A DNA stretch of 64,000 nucleotides from contig JAMXDE010000024.1 in NCBI GenBank assembly GCA_026770025.1, positions 620,001 through 684,000 on the forward strand, given 5' to 3'. Each line of letters begins with the position of its first letter. The stretch's first letter is position 1. Below, piece after piece: positions 44,901 to 55,900 of the stretch. Source of the stretch: Craspedostauros australis. Its lineage: Eukaryota > Bacillariophyta > Bacillariophyceae > Mastogloiales > Achnanthaceae. Under the pieces are notes generated by a model. The model had not been told where the DNA came from. It made no database searches and was given only the letters and a program-made list of their open reading frames with translations. The position numbers were made by a program, and so were the translations under genes.

Positions 44901-47484
44901 CGACAAGCCAGGCTTCCCCAGCCATTCCAAGGAGAGGCTGGGACGGTGGGCCGGCCCGTGCTTTCACAAGGGTGACGATCTCACCTTTTGGATCCTCGAT
45001 GACGCGTCGCAACGGCTTCTTCCTCGATCCACCATTCGCCCAGCGGACGATCCATCCACCAAGAACTTGCGTGCGGACTTTCCCCTTCCCATGGTTGGGG
45101 AGGACGAGGATGCAGCGACAGAGGCATCAGACCATGGGGAGTACGAGGATGACATCCCTGACTCTCCTGAGGCCGATACTGTTGTTCACACTCTCTCCGA
45201 CGCCATTCTTTTCGACTCCATGAGCACTGCATCAGGAACCATGGACAAGGGAGCGGTTTCCGTCCCCAAGTTCACCCCAGAGGATCTCATTGGTATGTCC
45301 TTCATTCACCATCAAGATGGACACAAGGTCCGTGCCGAGGTCATCCGCAAGGTCAATGATATTGACGCGGACAACCACCAACGCATCAAGATGATTCTCT
45401 CTCTCAATGATGGGGAGACCAATGATCTGATGGCCTACACTGAGCTGTCAGACATCATCGAACAGCAACAGGCAACGGGTGAAGCCGATGGCACATGGAC
45501 CTTCATTGACATCATCGGTCATGAGGGCCCACTCTCATCCTCATCATCATCTTACAAAGGATCAAGATACAACGTCAAGGTCCAATGGGATGATGGATCT
45601 ACATCCATGGAACCCCTCTCTGTCATGATACAGGATGATCCCGCGACATGTGCTGCATACGGTCGGACACATGGTCTACTCCAAGAGCCAGGATGGAAGC
45701 GTCTCCAGCGTCTCTCCCAACGGCAGACTCGCATGAGACGTGAAGTCCATGTTGCCAAGTCTCGCACCTCCGGTTCGGTCCCTACCTACCAGTTCGGAGT
45801 CCAAGTGCCCAACAATCATCGTGAGGCCATGACCCTCGACCAACAGAACGGCAACACCTTCTGGGCTGACGCAGAGAGGAAAGAGATGGACCAACTCTTT
45901 GAGTATGGTACCTTTGAAGTCCTCGGACACCTCTCCAAGCCTCCAGATGGACACCAGAAGATCAGACTCCAATGGGTGTATGCTGTCAAACACGACCTCC
46001 GCCACAAAGCGAGATGTGTCGCTGGAGGGCATCTAACACGACCATGCAAGGACATGTCGTATGCGGGTGTGGTCAGCCTTCGATCACTGCGCCTCGCTCT
46101 ACTGGCTGGTGAGCTCAACGGTCTCACCACAATGGTGGGTGACATCGGGAACGCATATCTTGAGGCATATACGCAGGAGAAGATCTGCTTCATCGCTGGT
46201 GAGGAATTTGGAGAGCATGCCGGTAAGATGATGCGTATCGTCAAGGCACTCTACGGCCTGCGCACATCAGGCGCTCGGTTTCATGAAGCTCTTGCAGATA
46301 CCCTCAGAGATGTCGGATTCGTCCAATGCCGCTCTGACCCAGACGTATGGATGCGAGATGCTACTTCCCACTGGGAGTACATCTGTGTCTATGTCGATGA
46401 CCTGATGGTCACCATGAAGGATCCCCAATCCTTTTTCGACCTTCTGATCTCCAAGTATGGCTACAAACTCAAGGGAGTTGGGCCAGTGCAGTACCATCTC
46501 GGTGCTGACTTCAATCGAGATCCAGATGGAACCATGAAGATCAGCCCCCGATCCTACATCAAGCAGATTCTGATCAACTACGAGCGCATGTTCGGAGAGC
46601 TGCCAAAGAAGGCAAGCTGCCCCCTCGATAAGGCAGACAGCCCAGAGCTCGACACATCCGAAGAGCTCTCCGACGTGGACAAGAACAAGTTCATGTCCAT
46701 CATCGGCACCCTTCAATGGTGCGTCACCCTTGGCAGATTTGACATATCTGTTGCAGTGATGACACTCTCCAGATTCCGATCCTCGCCGCGCAAGGGCCAC
46801 CTCGATCGAGCCAAGAGAATCTATGGCTATCTTCGCAAACACCAAGATGGGGCCATCCGCTTCCGCACAGGCATACCACAACATGAGGAGCACTTCGAGG
46901 TACCACAGCAGGATTGGCTGTACTCCGTGTATGGCAACACATCAGAGGAAATCGCGAAGGATGCTCCTGTGCCAAGAGGCAAGATCGTCAGAACCACTTC
47001 ATTTGTTGATGCCAACCTCATGCATTGCAAGGTAACCGGTCGATCGGCCACTGGAGCTCTTCATTTTGTCAACCAAACACCCATCGAATGGTTCAGCAAA
47101 CGACAGGCCACCGTTGAGACCGCAACCTATGGGTCTGAATTCGTCGCGGCCCGTCAAGCCACCGAACACATCATATCTCTTCGTCTTGCTCTGAGAGAGA
47201 TGGGCATCCCTCTTGATGGTCCCAGTTGGCTGTTTGGTGACAACCAATCAGTCATAACTTCGTCCACCGTGCCCATGAGCATGCTGACCAAGAGACACAA
47301 TGCACTTGCATACCATCGTGTCCGTTCCGCCATCGCATCTGGAACCATCCACTTCATCAAGATCCCAGGAACACAGAATGTGGCTGACATCTTGACGAAG
47401 TTCCTACCGTGGGCAGCATTCTGGCCTCTCATCCAACCAATCCTATTCTGGAGAGGTGACACCATCCGTTCACACAACAAGTGA
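41980..47484 (+). CDS. Copia 1 gag-pol polyprotein
   Basis: One frame encodes 1834 residues. Gag has an Ala/Thr/Pro-rich low-complexity tract (about 110-155) and a basic Arg/Lys/Gly-rich C-terminus. No CCHC knuckle was seen. The protease has DSGANGGLAGDD (catalytic Asp near 546). The integrase catalytic triad is Asp800 (AMDTLFS), Asp864 (MSDNAKSE) and Glu899 (NGAERRIQD). A chromo-like segment lies near 1190-1235 (YNVKVQWDDGSTSMEPLSV). The reverse transcriptase has YVDDLM (first Asp near 1473). RNase H has FVDANL (near 1677), YGSEF and FGDNQS. All key catalytic residues appear present and the frame is unbroken. Gag and Pol are fused without a frameshift. The product would be cut by its own protease into capsid and enzymes. 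It shares domain order and long matching stretches with copia 2. Confidence 0.95.
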   Translation: MTTPSSTISEAEIFNHVVRSVGIADDSDARSLLDQQGILSIADLLLLSREDLQAFQYQGLDEDGEAFVYELDAPCIRRILALPRWWQHQVDPTFVTWYTISRHSLAEAIASPIVAPAEAAAARAAATAATTAATAAATAAATAAASSAPTPDPITSTPVSLSESRLQDFRKGMRRNSEHFPKLKDDRFFLSFRRTFMTVAASQGVSDVLNPEYKPADEDMVLFQEQNTFVYCTLVLSLKTQKGQRCVRKFEDTMDGQAAFAAMLSEYTTGVTASNAGKHLRSILNTLKLDKDWRGTRESFLDSWSNKVYDLEVIQDDEVDADRKRDWLEEAISPDTELYRALFESQYLEASLHAMSIDGVSAEFTLDFERTFALVRSHAQRLDRVKPRGRSSRKVNNAKHSGARGQAQTWSKDKDYSKDPRPRIPREEWMKMERSQRQAFLEAKGKWDPNRGKGGRQRAANKATTSKSDGHSATPSANAADANTTTTPPAQPGDSINRMLANAKSTPSTDEPILTYKGQTWRLANQAMVRYDFHKTSKAHHGSLVDSGANGGLAGDDVLVLCKTGHTADVNGIGDSAIANLDIGTVAGLVDTTEGPIIAVFHQYALYGKGKTIHSSNQLASFGIDVNERPRHLPGGRQTIITTDGRVIPLSIRHGLSYMDMRCPTRDQLGKYPHVDFTADSVWDPSALDQELDISDVSGDDKGSSTPISGQELDVFVTDGEPTRGETSDHSGGIELSSAPVDYEALRPHFGWIPARRVRDTLRCTSQWYRTAERFSMRKHFRTRFPAANVDRLHEVVAMDTLFSDTPAHDDGIAGHGGCTMMQIYVALQSRFTAGFPMSSEKQVANTFLDFIRHHGAPDLLMSDNAKSEIGSKVQEILRQYAIKDHQSEPEHQHQNGAERRIQDIKRTTNGIMDRTGTPAKFWLICTQYIISLLNHIAQRTVGSITPFQAAYGHRPDVSKFLAYRWWQPVYFRVDKPGFPSHSKERLGRWAGPCFHKGDDLTFWILDDASQRLLPRSTIRPADDPSTKNLRADFPLPMVGEDEDAATEASDHGEYEDDIPDSPEADTVVHTLSDAILFDSMSTASGTMDKGAVSVPKFTPEDLIGMSFIHHQDGHKVRAEVIRKVNDIDADNHQRIKMILSLNDGETNDLMAYTELSDIIEQQQATGEADGTWTFIDIIGHEGPLSSSSSSYKGSRYNVKVQWDDGSTSMEPLSVMIQDDPATCAAYGRTHGLLQEPGWKRLQRLSQRQTRMRREVHVAKSRTSGSVPTYQFGVQVPNNHREAMTLDQQNGNTFWADAERKEMDQLFEYGTFEVLGHLSKPPDGHQKIRLQWVYAVKHDLRHKARCVAGGHLTRPCKDMSYAGVVSLRSLRLALLAGELNGLTTMVGDIGNAYLEAYTQEKICFIAGEEFGEHAGKMMRIVKALYGLRTSGARFHEALADTLRDVGFVQCRSDPDVWMRDATSHWEYICVYVDDLMVTMKDPQSFFDLLISKYGYKLKGVGPVQYHLGADFNRDPDGTMKISPRSYIKQILINYERMFGELPKKASCPLDKADSPELDTSEELSDVDKNKFMSIIGTLQWCVTLGRFDISVAVMTLSRFRSSPRKGHLDRAKRIYGYLRKHQDGAIRFRTGIPQHEEHFEVPQQDWLYSVYGNTSEEIAKDAPVPRGKIVRTTSFVDANLMHCKVTGRSATGALHFVNQTPIEWFSKRQATVETATYGSEFVAARQATEHIISLRLALREMGIPLDGPSWLFGDNQSVITSSTVPMSMLTKRHNALAYHRVRSAIASGTIHFIKIPGTQNVADILTKFLPWAAFWPLIQPILFWRGDTIRSHNK

Positions 47485-47503
47485 TATCATCGACATACGA
47501 TTC

Positions 47504-47509
47504 GGGGAG
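47504..47509 (+). promoter_or_regulatory. Copia 1 polypurine tract
   Basis: GGGGAG ends exactly at the right LTR boundary and matches copia 2. It primes plus-strand synthesis in this class of element. Confidence 0.75.
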
Positions 47510-48173
47510 TAATAACACATCGAGCACTCCAACTACACTCGTCTTGGTAGCATTCGAATGAGTCGTGTGGTATTCGTGTACCACAGGACGAATACTGATG
47601 CAGTCATGAGACTCTTCGTGTGTGATGAATCGTAACGTCTTGATATCCGCAATTGCCGCAACCCTCATGTGGGATCGCTTTCTCGTCTCACAGACTGACT
47701 CGCAATTCAGATATATTGATTCCTCAATTCCACACCATCTTGTTGACACCTTGCAATTCAGATATATTGGTTCATCCAATAGATCTGAATAAGAGGTCCT
47801 CAATTGCACAGCTTCAGAATTATGGCAGTACTGGTCATCGTGGACCTGAACGTGCCATCTGATCTTGTCTTCACCTCTGTGCTTGCAAACATGCATTTCC
47901 TCCCACATGTGAATGCAACAGTGCAAGGCATCATTTTACAGCAGTATTGCTGTGTGCAACTTGTGCAATCTCATTGCATCATCATCATCATCTTGCATTG
48001 CACTCTTCATGCTCACAATTCTGACGTCAACAGATCAGAATTGGGCCAGCTTTCATTAACTTAATCATCTACTTGAGCACACACACACAATACCAACCAT
48101 CTACATACTTCATTGTCGGATCTGATCAGTCTCTATTTGAAGTAAGTACCCTGTATTGTATTCTGTTCTATCA
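47510..48173 (+). repeat. Copia 1 right LTR
   Basis: 664 bp, the same length as the left LTR with no difference found by eye. It ends TATCA and is followed by the TSD CACCA. Confidence 0.93.
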
Positions 48174-48178
48174 CACCA
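48174..48178. repeat. Copia 1 TSD, right
   Basis: CACCA, the second copy of the 5-bp duplication at 40902-40906. Confidence 0.9.
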
Positions 48179-51100
48179 GCTGGAGGCTGTGGGAATGAAG
48201 AATGCGGTACGCAACAGGATTGGGGAGCGCGCTCAGCAGGCAACACAGCAAAGAAACAGAAACAACGTTCCCATCGATGCAATCTTCGTGTCCGAAGGAG
48301 TACTCCTCGAAAAGGCAGGCTATCTGGGTTTTGGGATGGCGATACCGTCGGACCACAGAGCGGTCTGGGTGGACATCGACTTCGCACAGGTGCTCGGGTC
48401 CGGCATCCAGCCCATCAGGAAGCCCCAGCCAAGGTGCCTGGTCCTTAGCGATCCACAAGTGACCCAGAAGTACAACGATACGCTGCTAGAAGAATACGGC
48501 AAGCACAATATACTGGACCGAGTGAGAAGCGTGTGGCTGGAAGCGAAAGCGCAGGGGTGGAGTATGACCAATCTCCAACGAACCCAATACGACAAGCTGA
48601 TGAACCAGACCTACGAGATTCGACGATACGCAGAGAAGAAATGTCGCAAGCTGAAGATGGGAGCCGTAGCGTGGTCACCAGAGCTACAGCACGCGAGGAA
48701 CGTGATCAAGCACTGGTCCCTGGAAGTGAAGCATCTGTCCGGCGTAAAAGTCAGCTCGTCCTTACGACTGCGCACCAGGAAACTGGTAGGGCTGTCGGCA
48801 GGAGAGTCGCTGGATCAAGCGAAGCAAAGCAGGACCGAAGCCTACGCCTCATACTATGAGCAGAGGAAGGAACACCAACGAGCTCGGCAAGATCACCTAG
48901 TGGAGATAGCAAGACAACGTCACGACGCCCACGATCAGGAATACGAGGCGGCACTGCAGATGCTTATGAACCAGGAACGACAGCGAGAGCAAGCGGGTCG
49001 CCTACGGGCCATCTTTGGTCAAGACAAATCGATGACAACGAAGGTGCTGTTCACCGACGATACGGGAGAAGTGCACGAGTGCACAGAGCAGCACGACATC
49101 GTGACCGCATGCATCCATGAGAACAAGCAGCGCTTCTCACAAGCCAACCGTACCCCGTGCATGACGGGCAGAGACAAGAAAATCATGGACCGAATCTGGA
49201 GACCAGAGTTGGAGTCTCAGCTTATCAACGCGGAAGGCACCTCTCCCGAGGAGCTGGATCCGATGATAAGGATCCTCCTCGAATCGCTACAACCTATCGC
49301 CCAGGACGTGACAGAATTGTCAACCGAAGAACACCAGAAGGCATGGAAGAAGCAAACCGAGCTCACCAACTCGGAGCCGAGCACTCCCCACTTTGGCCAC
49401 TACAAGGCCTCGATGATGGTAGAGAGTTTGGCCCAAGCAGACGCGATGATGCGGGACATTCCTTACCAAACGGGCTACTCTCCGAAACCGTGGCAACGAA
49501 TCACAGACGTTGAAATTCTGAAGAAGGCGCAGGTGTTCAACATCGAGAAAATGAGGACGATTCAGCTCATGGATGCCCAGTTTAATTTGAACAACAAAAG
49601 GCTGGGTAAGCAGATGATGAGAACAGCCGAGGCAGCAGGATGGCTGTCAGGATTTCAATTCGGAAGCCGGAAGTGCAGATCAGCGATAAGCGCCGCCCTG
49701 AACAAAAGGATGAGCATCGACTTGGGGTTCCAGCGGAAGGTGGCTATTGCGTTCTGTTCGAACGACGCCAAATCATGTTATGACAGGATCATTCCGAACT
49801 TCGCAGCCACCGCCATGATAGCGGCAGGCGCGAATGGAGCAGCAACCCGGAGTATGTTCAAGACACTGCGCGATGCGGAACATCACATCAGTACAGCGTA
49901 CGGGGTGTTGGTAAGAACCTACAGTCGAGGACCGGACTGCGACATGCACGGCATAGGTCAAGGCAACGGTGCAGGCCCGGCGATATGGGCAGTCATCAGC
50001 TCGGTGATGTTCAACGCCATGGAAGCTCTGGGGCACGCATCCATTCTCCCCACGCCCGACGGTGAAGCGATCACAATGCTGGGATCAGCGTTCGTGGATG
50101 ACACAGACTTGGTTCGGCTGGAGACGGTCGACAACGAGGGGTCAGACACGGAAAGCTTCAAACACATGGTACAGGACTGGAGTCGCCTACTGAGAGTCAC
50201 GGGTGGAGCACTGGTTCTGGCTAAGTCGGCCTGGTGGGCTATCCAACCTGAGTTTGTCAGCGGTGAGTGGTCTTGGGAAAACGTTGACACGCCGATTGAT
50301 ATTCGGATCGAGGATGGCAACGGAGAGCAGGCAGCGATACCTTTCAGAACGATGGAGCAACCGTTGTTCACACTGGGGGTATTCATCGACTTTGACGGCG
50401 AACAAGAGCACCAGATGCGAAGGCTGCGTGCGAAGGCTGAGGACTTCGGCGGACGTATGCGGACGGCGCAAATTTCTCCGGAAGACGCAAGGTCGGCGCT
50501 CTCTCTACGTTTCATGAAGACGATCGAGTATTCACTACCAATGACTCAGCTCTCCCAACAACAGTGGCGACGGGTCATGGCGCCGGCGCTCCTGGCAGCG
50601 CTGCCGAAAATGGGTGTGTCAAGGAACTTTCCAAGAGACCTGGTCTACAGCCCGGCGTCGCTCGGAGGACTGGGGATCATCAACCCCGTCAACGCACAGT
50701 TGGTTTCGCAAATGCAGCTAACATTCGACGAAGTACATCGAGGAACTCAAACCGGTGAGATGATCAAGTGTTCCATCCTGGCCCTCAAGGAGGAGCTAGG
50801 GCTCGGGAAGTCCCTGTTTCAGTACCTATTTGACAGCATAGGCCACTGTGCCACCAGATGCTGGGTGACAGGGTTATGGAAGCAACTACAAGACACGAGC
50901 ATTGTGATCCACGAGACGACGCAAACTCCGGAAATCCAACGAGTGGGTGATCGATTCCTCATGGACATCTGGTTGCAACAATGCATCAAAGGTGCGCAAT
51001 TGCTTCACCTGAACATGGTCCGACAGAAGCTCGGCGTGTTGCGAATGTCGGATGTGGTGTCCGCCGATGGCACCAGGATTCTGGCAGGCGCCCACGATGG

Positions 51101-51840
51101 CACCCTGAGTTCGAACGTCCCCCGGCACTGGGCAAAGCAACCCAATCGACTTCCAAGTGGTTGGTGGAAAGAATGGCAGTGCTGGTGCAAGTCTATGTGC
51201 TTTCACGGCCTGCTTCTGCACGAACCGCTGGGTAGATGGCATAGAGACGACGGGACCTGGAGATGGTGGAAGTTCCCTTACAGCGACATCATCCTGGACA
51301 CGGCCTCCCAGCCTATCCGACGGTACCGACCACAGCGACGACGATGGACGCGCAGGCAGCCCTACGTTCGAAGTGGCACGGTACCAGCGCTCCCAGAGGG
51401 CGCCAAGAGGGTGTCGGTGATCATCACGGAGACTGGGTTAACATGGGACGGGCATTTGGGATTGACGCAGGCGGCCGAGGAGCCACCAGAGCCTTACGAA
51501 CCCATTGAGAACCTCCAGGGAGAGTTGCGATGGCGAGACGCAGTACAAGCGGCGCGCGAAGGACGTCTGCTTGTCGTGAGTGACGGTTCCTTCAAGGATT
51601 CCAGGGGCACGTCTGCCTCAATATTCTTCGATGCGGAATCGCGCGATCGATTGCAATGCCAGACGTTCGTGCCTGGGCCTGCCGAGGTTCAAAGCGCCTA
51701 CAGAAGCGAGCTGGCTGGCATATGGGCGTCGCTCTCGGTGATCGTCCTGATGCAGGACCTGGACTTGACGTGTGAAATCACTATCGCTCTGGATGGCAAG
51801 CAAGCAATGCTGCAGGCCCAAGAAGACGGGCTTCGCCCTG
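48179..51840 (+). pseudogene. LINE ORF2, part 2: endonuclease end, RT, RNase H start
   Basis: This continues part 1 in phase. It begins with the end of the endonuclease (PSDHRAVWVDI). The reverse transcriptase follows with SNDAKSCYDRI (first Asp), GIGQGNGAGPAIWA and AFVDDTDL (the catalytic Asp pair). The RNase H start has VVSDGSFKD, YRSELAGIW and IALDGKQAM, giving three of the four acidic catalytic residues. No stop interrupts the 3.66 kb. Copia element 2 cuts the frame at 51840, between the third and fourth RNase H catalytic residues. Confidence 0.88.
51836..51840. repeat. Copia 2 TSD, left
   Basis: CCCTG directly precedes the left LTR and is repeated at 59219-59223. Confidence 0.9.
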
Positions 51841-52449
51841 TATTAGCTCAAACTAGTATTCCTATTAGTCGTGTTAAGATTTAGTCTAGTTAGTCAAATG
51901 ACCGACTGCTCAGAGTTTGAGCGGGATTGAAGCGTGACTCAATGTCGGTGGGATGGGGTCCCACCCTCGAATCGTGCTCTACTTAAGACGATGTCGCGTG
52001 TCCGCTGAATTTGGGTTTGGGCGATCGTGCCATCCCACGCCACTTATGGGCGTGACATGACGTGTCCTGAACGGACAATCGGGTCAAACCGTTGGATGAA
52101 CCTTGTTCCCCCAAATTGATCGGAAGAGAGTGAACAACAAACTCTCTCTCCGACCGTCACGAAATTGATGTCTCCTCTCGGAAATGGCAACATCGACACC
52201 ACGATGATTGCACGTACGGAGACTCAACGCTCCACTATGTTACTACTAATAGAGATGTTGCAGATCCAACTATAATGGATGCTGCGCATCACATGCTCAC
52301 AATCCTTTTGAAAGTCTCATTTGGATTCGTACAGCTTTAAAGACTAAGACACACTCTCACTCTCAAACTCACCAACCTACTGCACTACCACGGATTGATC
52401 ACCCTTCGGCGTTCAGTAAGTTCACTTCGTTTTCATTATCGTTTTATCA
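51841..52449 (+). repeat. Copia 2 left LTR
   Basis: 609 bp, starting TATTAGCTC and ending TTTTATCA. A short inverted repeat (GGGATGGGGTCCCACC) lies near 51949. TTTAAAG at about 52335 is a possible TATA-like element. No difference from the right LTR was seen. Confidence 0.93.
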
Positions 52450-52465
52450 GATTAACAGTCGCACT
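52450..52465 (+). promoter_or_regulatory. Copia 2 primer-binding site (tRNA-Asn anticodon arm)
   Basis: The same 16 bases as in copia 1 (GATTAACAGTCGCACT) directly follow the LTR, although the surrounding leaders have diverged. That conservation is the main evidence that the site is functional. Confidence 0.6.
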
Positions 52466-52930
52466 CGCTCCACACCTGTGTTGATCGAGTGAATATCCTC
52501 TTCATCTGCTTCCAGCATCCTCAGCTACCTCACGTGACGACGTGACACTCTCTGCCCAGTCCTCTGTGCAGACACACTCTTCTGTTCGGATTCCACCGTT
52601 CAGCTCCACTCGGCTTCGGCCCTCGCGCGCTCACCACACTCCAGACATCACAGTCCAAGTGTGTAAACTCCTTCTTTCCAAACTGCTTCACACGCCAATC
52701 CTCTCTTGAATCGAAAACAACTCGTCACAGACGATTGATCAAGTGTGCTTTCCTGCTCTATTTCTTGAATCGTACAACAACATCGCCCACGGCGATCTAC
52801 GCGAGAAACCAGAAATATCAAGACAAACAAACACTCCGCCAACTACAACAAAACAAACACAAAACAAACAATTTCCATCACATCAATCACATCAACTATC
52901 ACCCATCACCCATCTCCGAACGCTTTCACC
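52466..52930 (+). other. Copia 2 leader
   Basis: A 465-base untranslated leader that becomes A/C-rich before gag (about 52800-52925). It contains CGTGACGACGTGA at 52533-52545, shared with the copia 1 leader. No coding sequence was seen. Confidence 0.7.
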
Positions 52931-55900
52931 ATGGCTACCAACACCAACGTCACCGACACCAACGAGTACACCATACTCAACCACGTCTTGTCCGTCATCG
53001 GCATTCAGGCCCATTCTTGGCAACGTCGCGCTCTCAACGAGGCCGGCATCGCTAACGCAATGGACCTGATTCATCTCGATAAGCCTGCCCTCTTGGCAAT
53101 CGAGGTGACCGACGACGACGACAACACATTCCGTCCCATGAATGTGCTTGTTGTCAACAAGATCCTCGCTTTGGTACGCTGGATCAATCTCCAACCACGA
53201 TTGACTCCCGATGAATGGATGAGTGTCGACATGTACGACATCTCACACCCATCTGTCATCGGGGCCGCGGGTCCTCGGACCCCAGCCAGCTACCATCCAC
53301 GAGGAGGTGTCGGCATCATTCCTCCCAGTACTCGCACTCGCCGTACTGTGGACGATGATGAGGATATCGAATCTGTGTCCCCGCCTGATCGGGCCAGATT
53401 TGCTACTCCTGTGACCAACCCTTCGGCACGCGTTGCAACAGCGGAAACTCCAACCGCTGCTGCTCCTGTGCCAAGTGTTGCATTCGCTCCGGCGAGCGCT
53501 CTCCCAGAGTCGTTCACCAAGGAGTTCAGCCGTGGTGTTAAGCGTGAGGCCCTCGCATTCCCCACCCTGAAGGATGACAAGCGTTTCCTTTCGTTCCGGC
53601 GCCAATTCGAAGCGATCGCGTATACTCATGGACTTGAGTATCACATCGATCCTTCGTGGGAGCCGGGTCCATCGGACATGTTGTTCTACAACATGCAGAA
53701 CAGGTACTTGTACTCTGTTCTGAGCCTCCATGTCAAGACTTCGCGTGGCGACCAACTCCTCCGCAAGCATCAAGCGAGCAAGGACGGTCGAGCTGTGTAT
53801 CAGAGTCTCGTAGAGATTTACACCAATGGTGTCAACGGTGAAAGCGCGGCAATGGCACTTCGTGCTCGCATCGCCTCTTTCACCTTGGATAACAGCTGGA
53901 AGAAGAACCGCGAGAACTTCGTGGACACCTGGCAGGGAATCATCTCCGATATCGAAGATATGGAAGATGACGCTCTGCCGGACAACACGAAGAAGACGTG
54001 GTTGCACAACTCGATTGCTCTGGACAAGGATCTCCTCAATGCTCTCACGAGCACTTCCTACGTCCGCGACGAGATGCTCGCAGCCATGCCCTCCGGTTTC
54101 GAGATCAAGGCGGCTGGATTCGACCACCATCTCAACTCGGTTCGGATCCATGCACAACGCCTCGATTCTTCCCACCCTCGTCAGACGCAAAAGCGTAACG
54201 TCAACAACGCTGCGACAGGGAAAGGAAAGGGTGGTTCTTCGGGCAAGTCTCCTGCCAAAGGCAACGGCAAGACTTACACCAACGACAAGCGCGGCCGCAT
54301 TCCAAATGAGGAATGGGCAACCATGTCTTGGGCCCAGAAGAAGGACTACATGCACAACAACCCCTCCCGTAGTGCTGGCAAGGGCGACACCTCGCATGCC
54401 GCTAATAAAGCCAAGTCCTCGGGTAACTCTTCGTCCACTCCGGCGACCAACGCTCCCGCTTCCTCCGACGCTGGCGGCAATGCGGATTCAAAGGGCGGTC
54501 CTCCGGGATCTGCTATCAACCGCATGCTCGCGCAGGCTCGTCAGTCTGGTCAATCGACCGCTGACTTCGTCGATTCTGAGGGCGGGGCGTGGCGACGGGT
54601 GAACTCTACTGTGGTCCGGTACAACTTCGAGACCTCGGTGGAAACGAAGACGGGTGCGCTCGTCGACAGTGGCGCCAATGGCGGCCTCGCTGGCGACGAC
54701 GTGCTAGTTCTGTGCAAGACGGGCACCACGGCAGACGTGAGCGGCATTGGTGATTCCACCATTGCGAGTCTGGACATTGGTACGGCCGCGGCCCTGCTTC
54801 ACACGAGCAGCGGCCCGATCATCGCCAAGTTCCATCAGTACGCTCTGTACGGGAAGGGCAAGTCCATCCACTCCACCAACCAGCTCTCTGCGTTCGGTAT
54901 GGATGTGAATGAGCGCCCGCGTGGTCTCCCTGGTGGTCGACAAACCGTCGTCACACCTGAGGGGCACGTCATCCCACTGTCCATTCGTGCTGGCCTGTCC
55001 TACATGGATATGCGCCCGCCAACCCCTGCTGAGATGGATCGGTACCCTCATGTGGACTTCACGTCCGATGATGTCTGGGACCCTTCCATTCTCGATCAGG
55101 AGTTTGGTCTTGATGATGTCCGCGCTCTCGCGGACGATGATGATGATGGTTCCGCGCTCGCCGACCTCGATCGCCTGCATGTATATGCGGCATCGACGGA
55201 TGAGGCGCGCGGCACTGTACCGCATTCCGGGTCCGCTGGCAAATCCGGTTCCGTTCGTGTTCGCAGCTCGCCCATCGACTATGAGGCACTGCGTCCGCAC
55301 TTCGGCTGGATCCCTGCTCGTCGGATCAAGGACACTCTCGGTTGCACTTCCCAGTGGTACCGCACTTCGGAACGATTCGCGATGCGCAAGCATTTTCGCA
55401 CTCGTTTTCCGGCGGCCAACGTCGATCGTCTTCACGAGACGGTCGCGATGGACACTTTCTTCTCTGATACACCCGCTCATGATGACGGTGTCCCTGGCCA
55501 TGGTGGCTGCACCATGATCCAGGTGTTCGTTGCGCTCGACTCTCGGTACACATCAGGATTCCCGATGGCGTCCGAGCGGCAGGTCGCGGACTCCTTGCTC
55601 GACTTCATTCGTCGGCATGGAGCGCCCGATCTACTAATGTCGGACAACGCGAAATCAGAGGTGGGATTCAAAGTGCAGGACATCCTGCGTCAATACGCAA
55701 TCAAGGATCACCAGAGTGAGCCGGAGCACCAACACCAGAACGGAGCCGAACGCCGCATACAGGACATCAAACGTACTGTCAACGGCGTCATGGATCGCAC
55801 GGGTACCCCGTCGCGGTTCTGGCTCATCTGCACGCTGTATGTCATTGACTTGTTCAATCACATCGCGCAGCGCACGTGTGGTAATGTGACCCCGTCACAG

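Larger units (their letters stand above)
40907..48173 (+). mobile_element. Ty1/copia retrotransposon 1, full length
   Basis: The element is 7267 bp with 664-bp LTRs that appear identical by eye. A primer-binding site immediately follows the left LTR, one long gag-pol frame follows, and GGGGAG is the polypurine tract before the right LTR. Protease, integrase, RT and RNase H come in copia order (integrase before RT). It has a clean 5-bp TSD. It is young and structurally intact, inserted in the sense orientation inside the LINE endonuclease domain. Confidence 0.95.
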
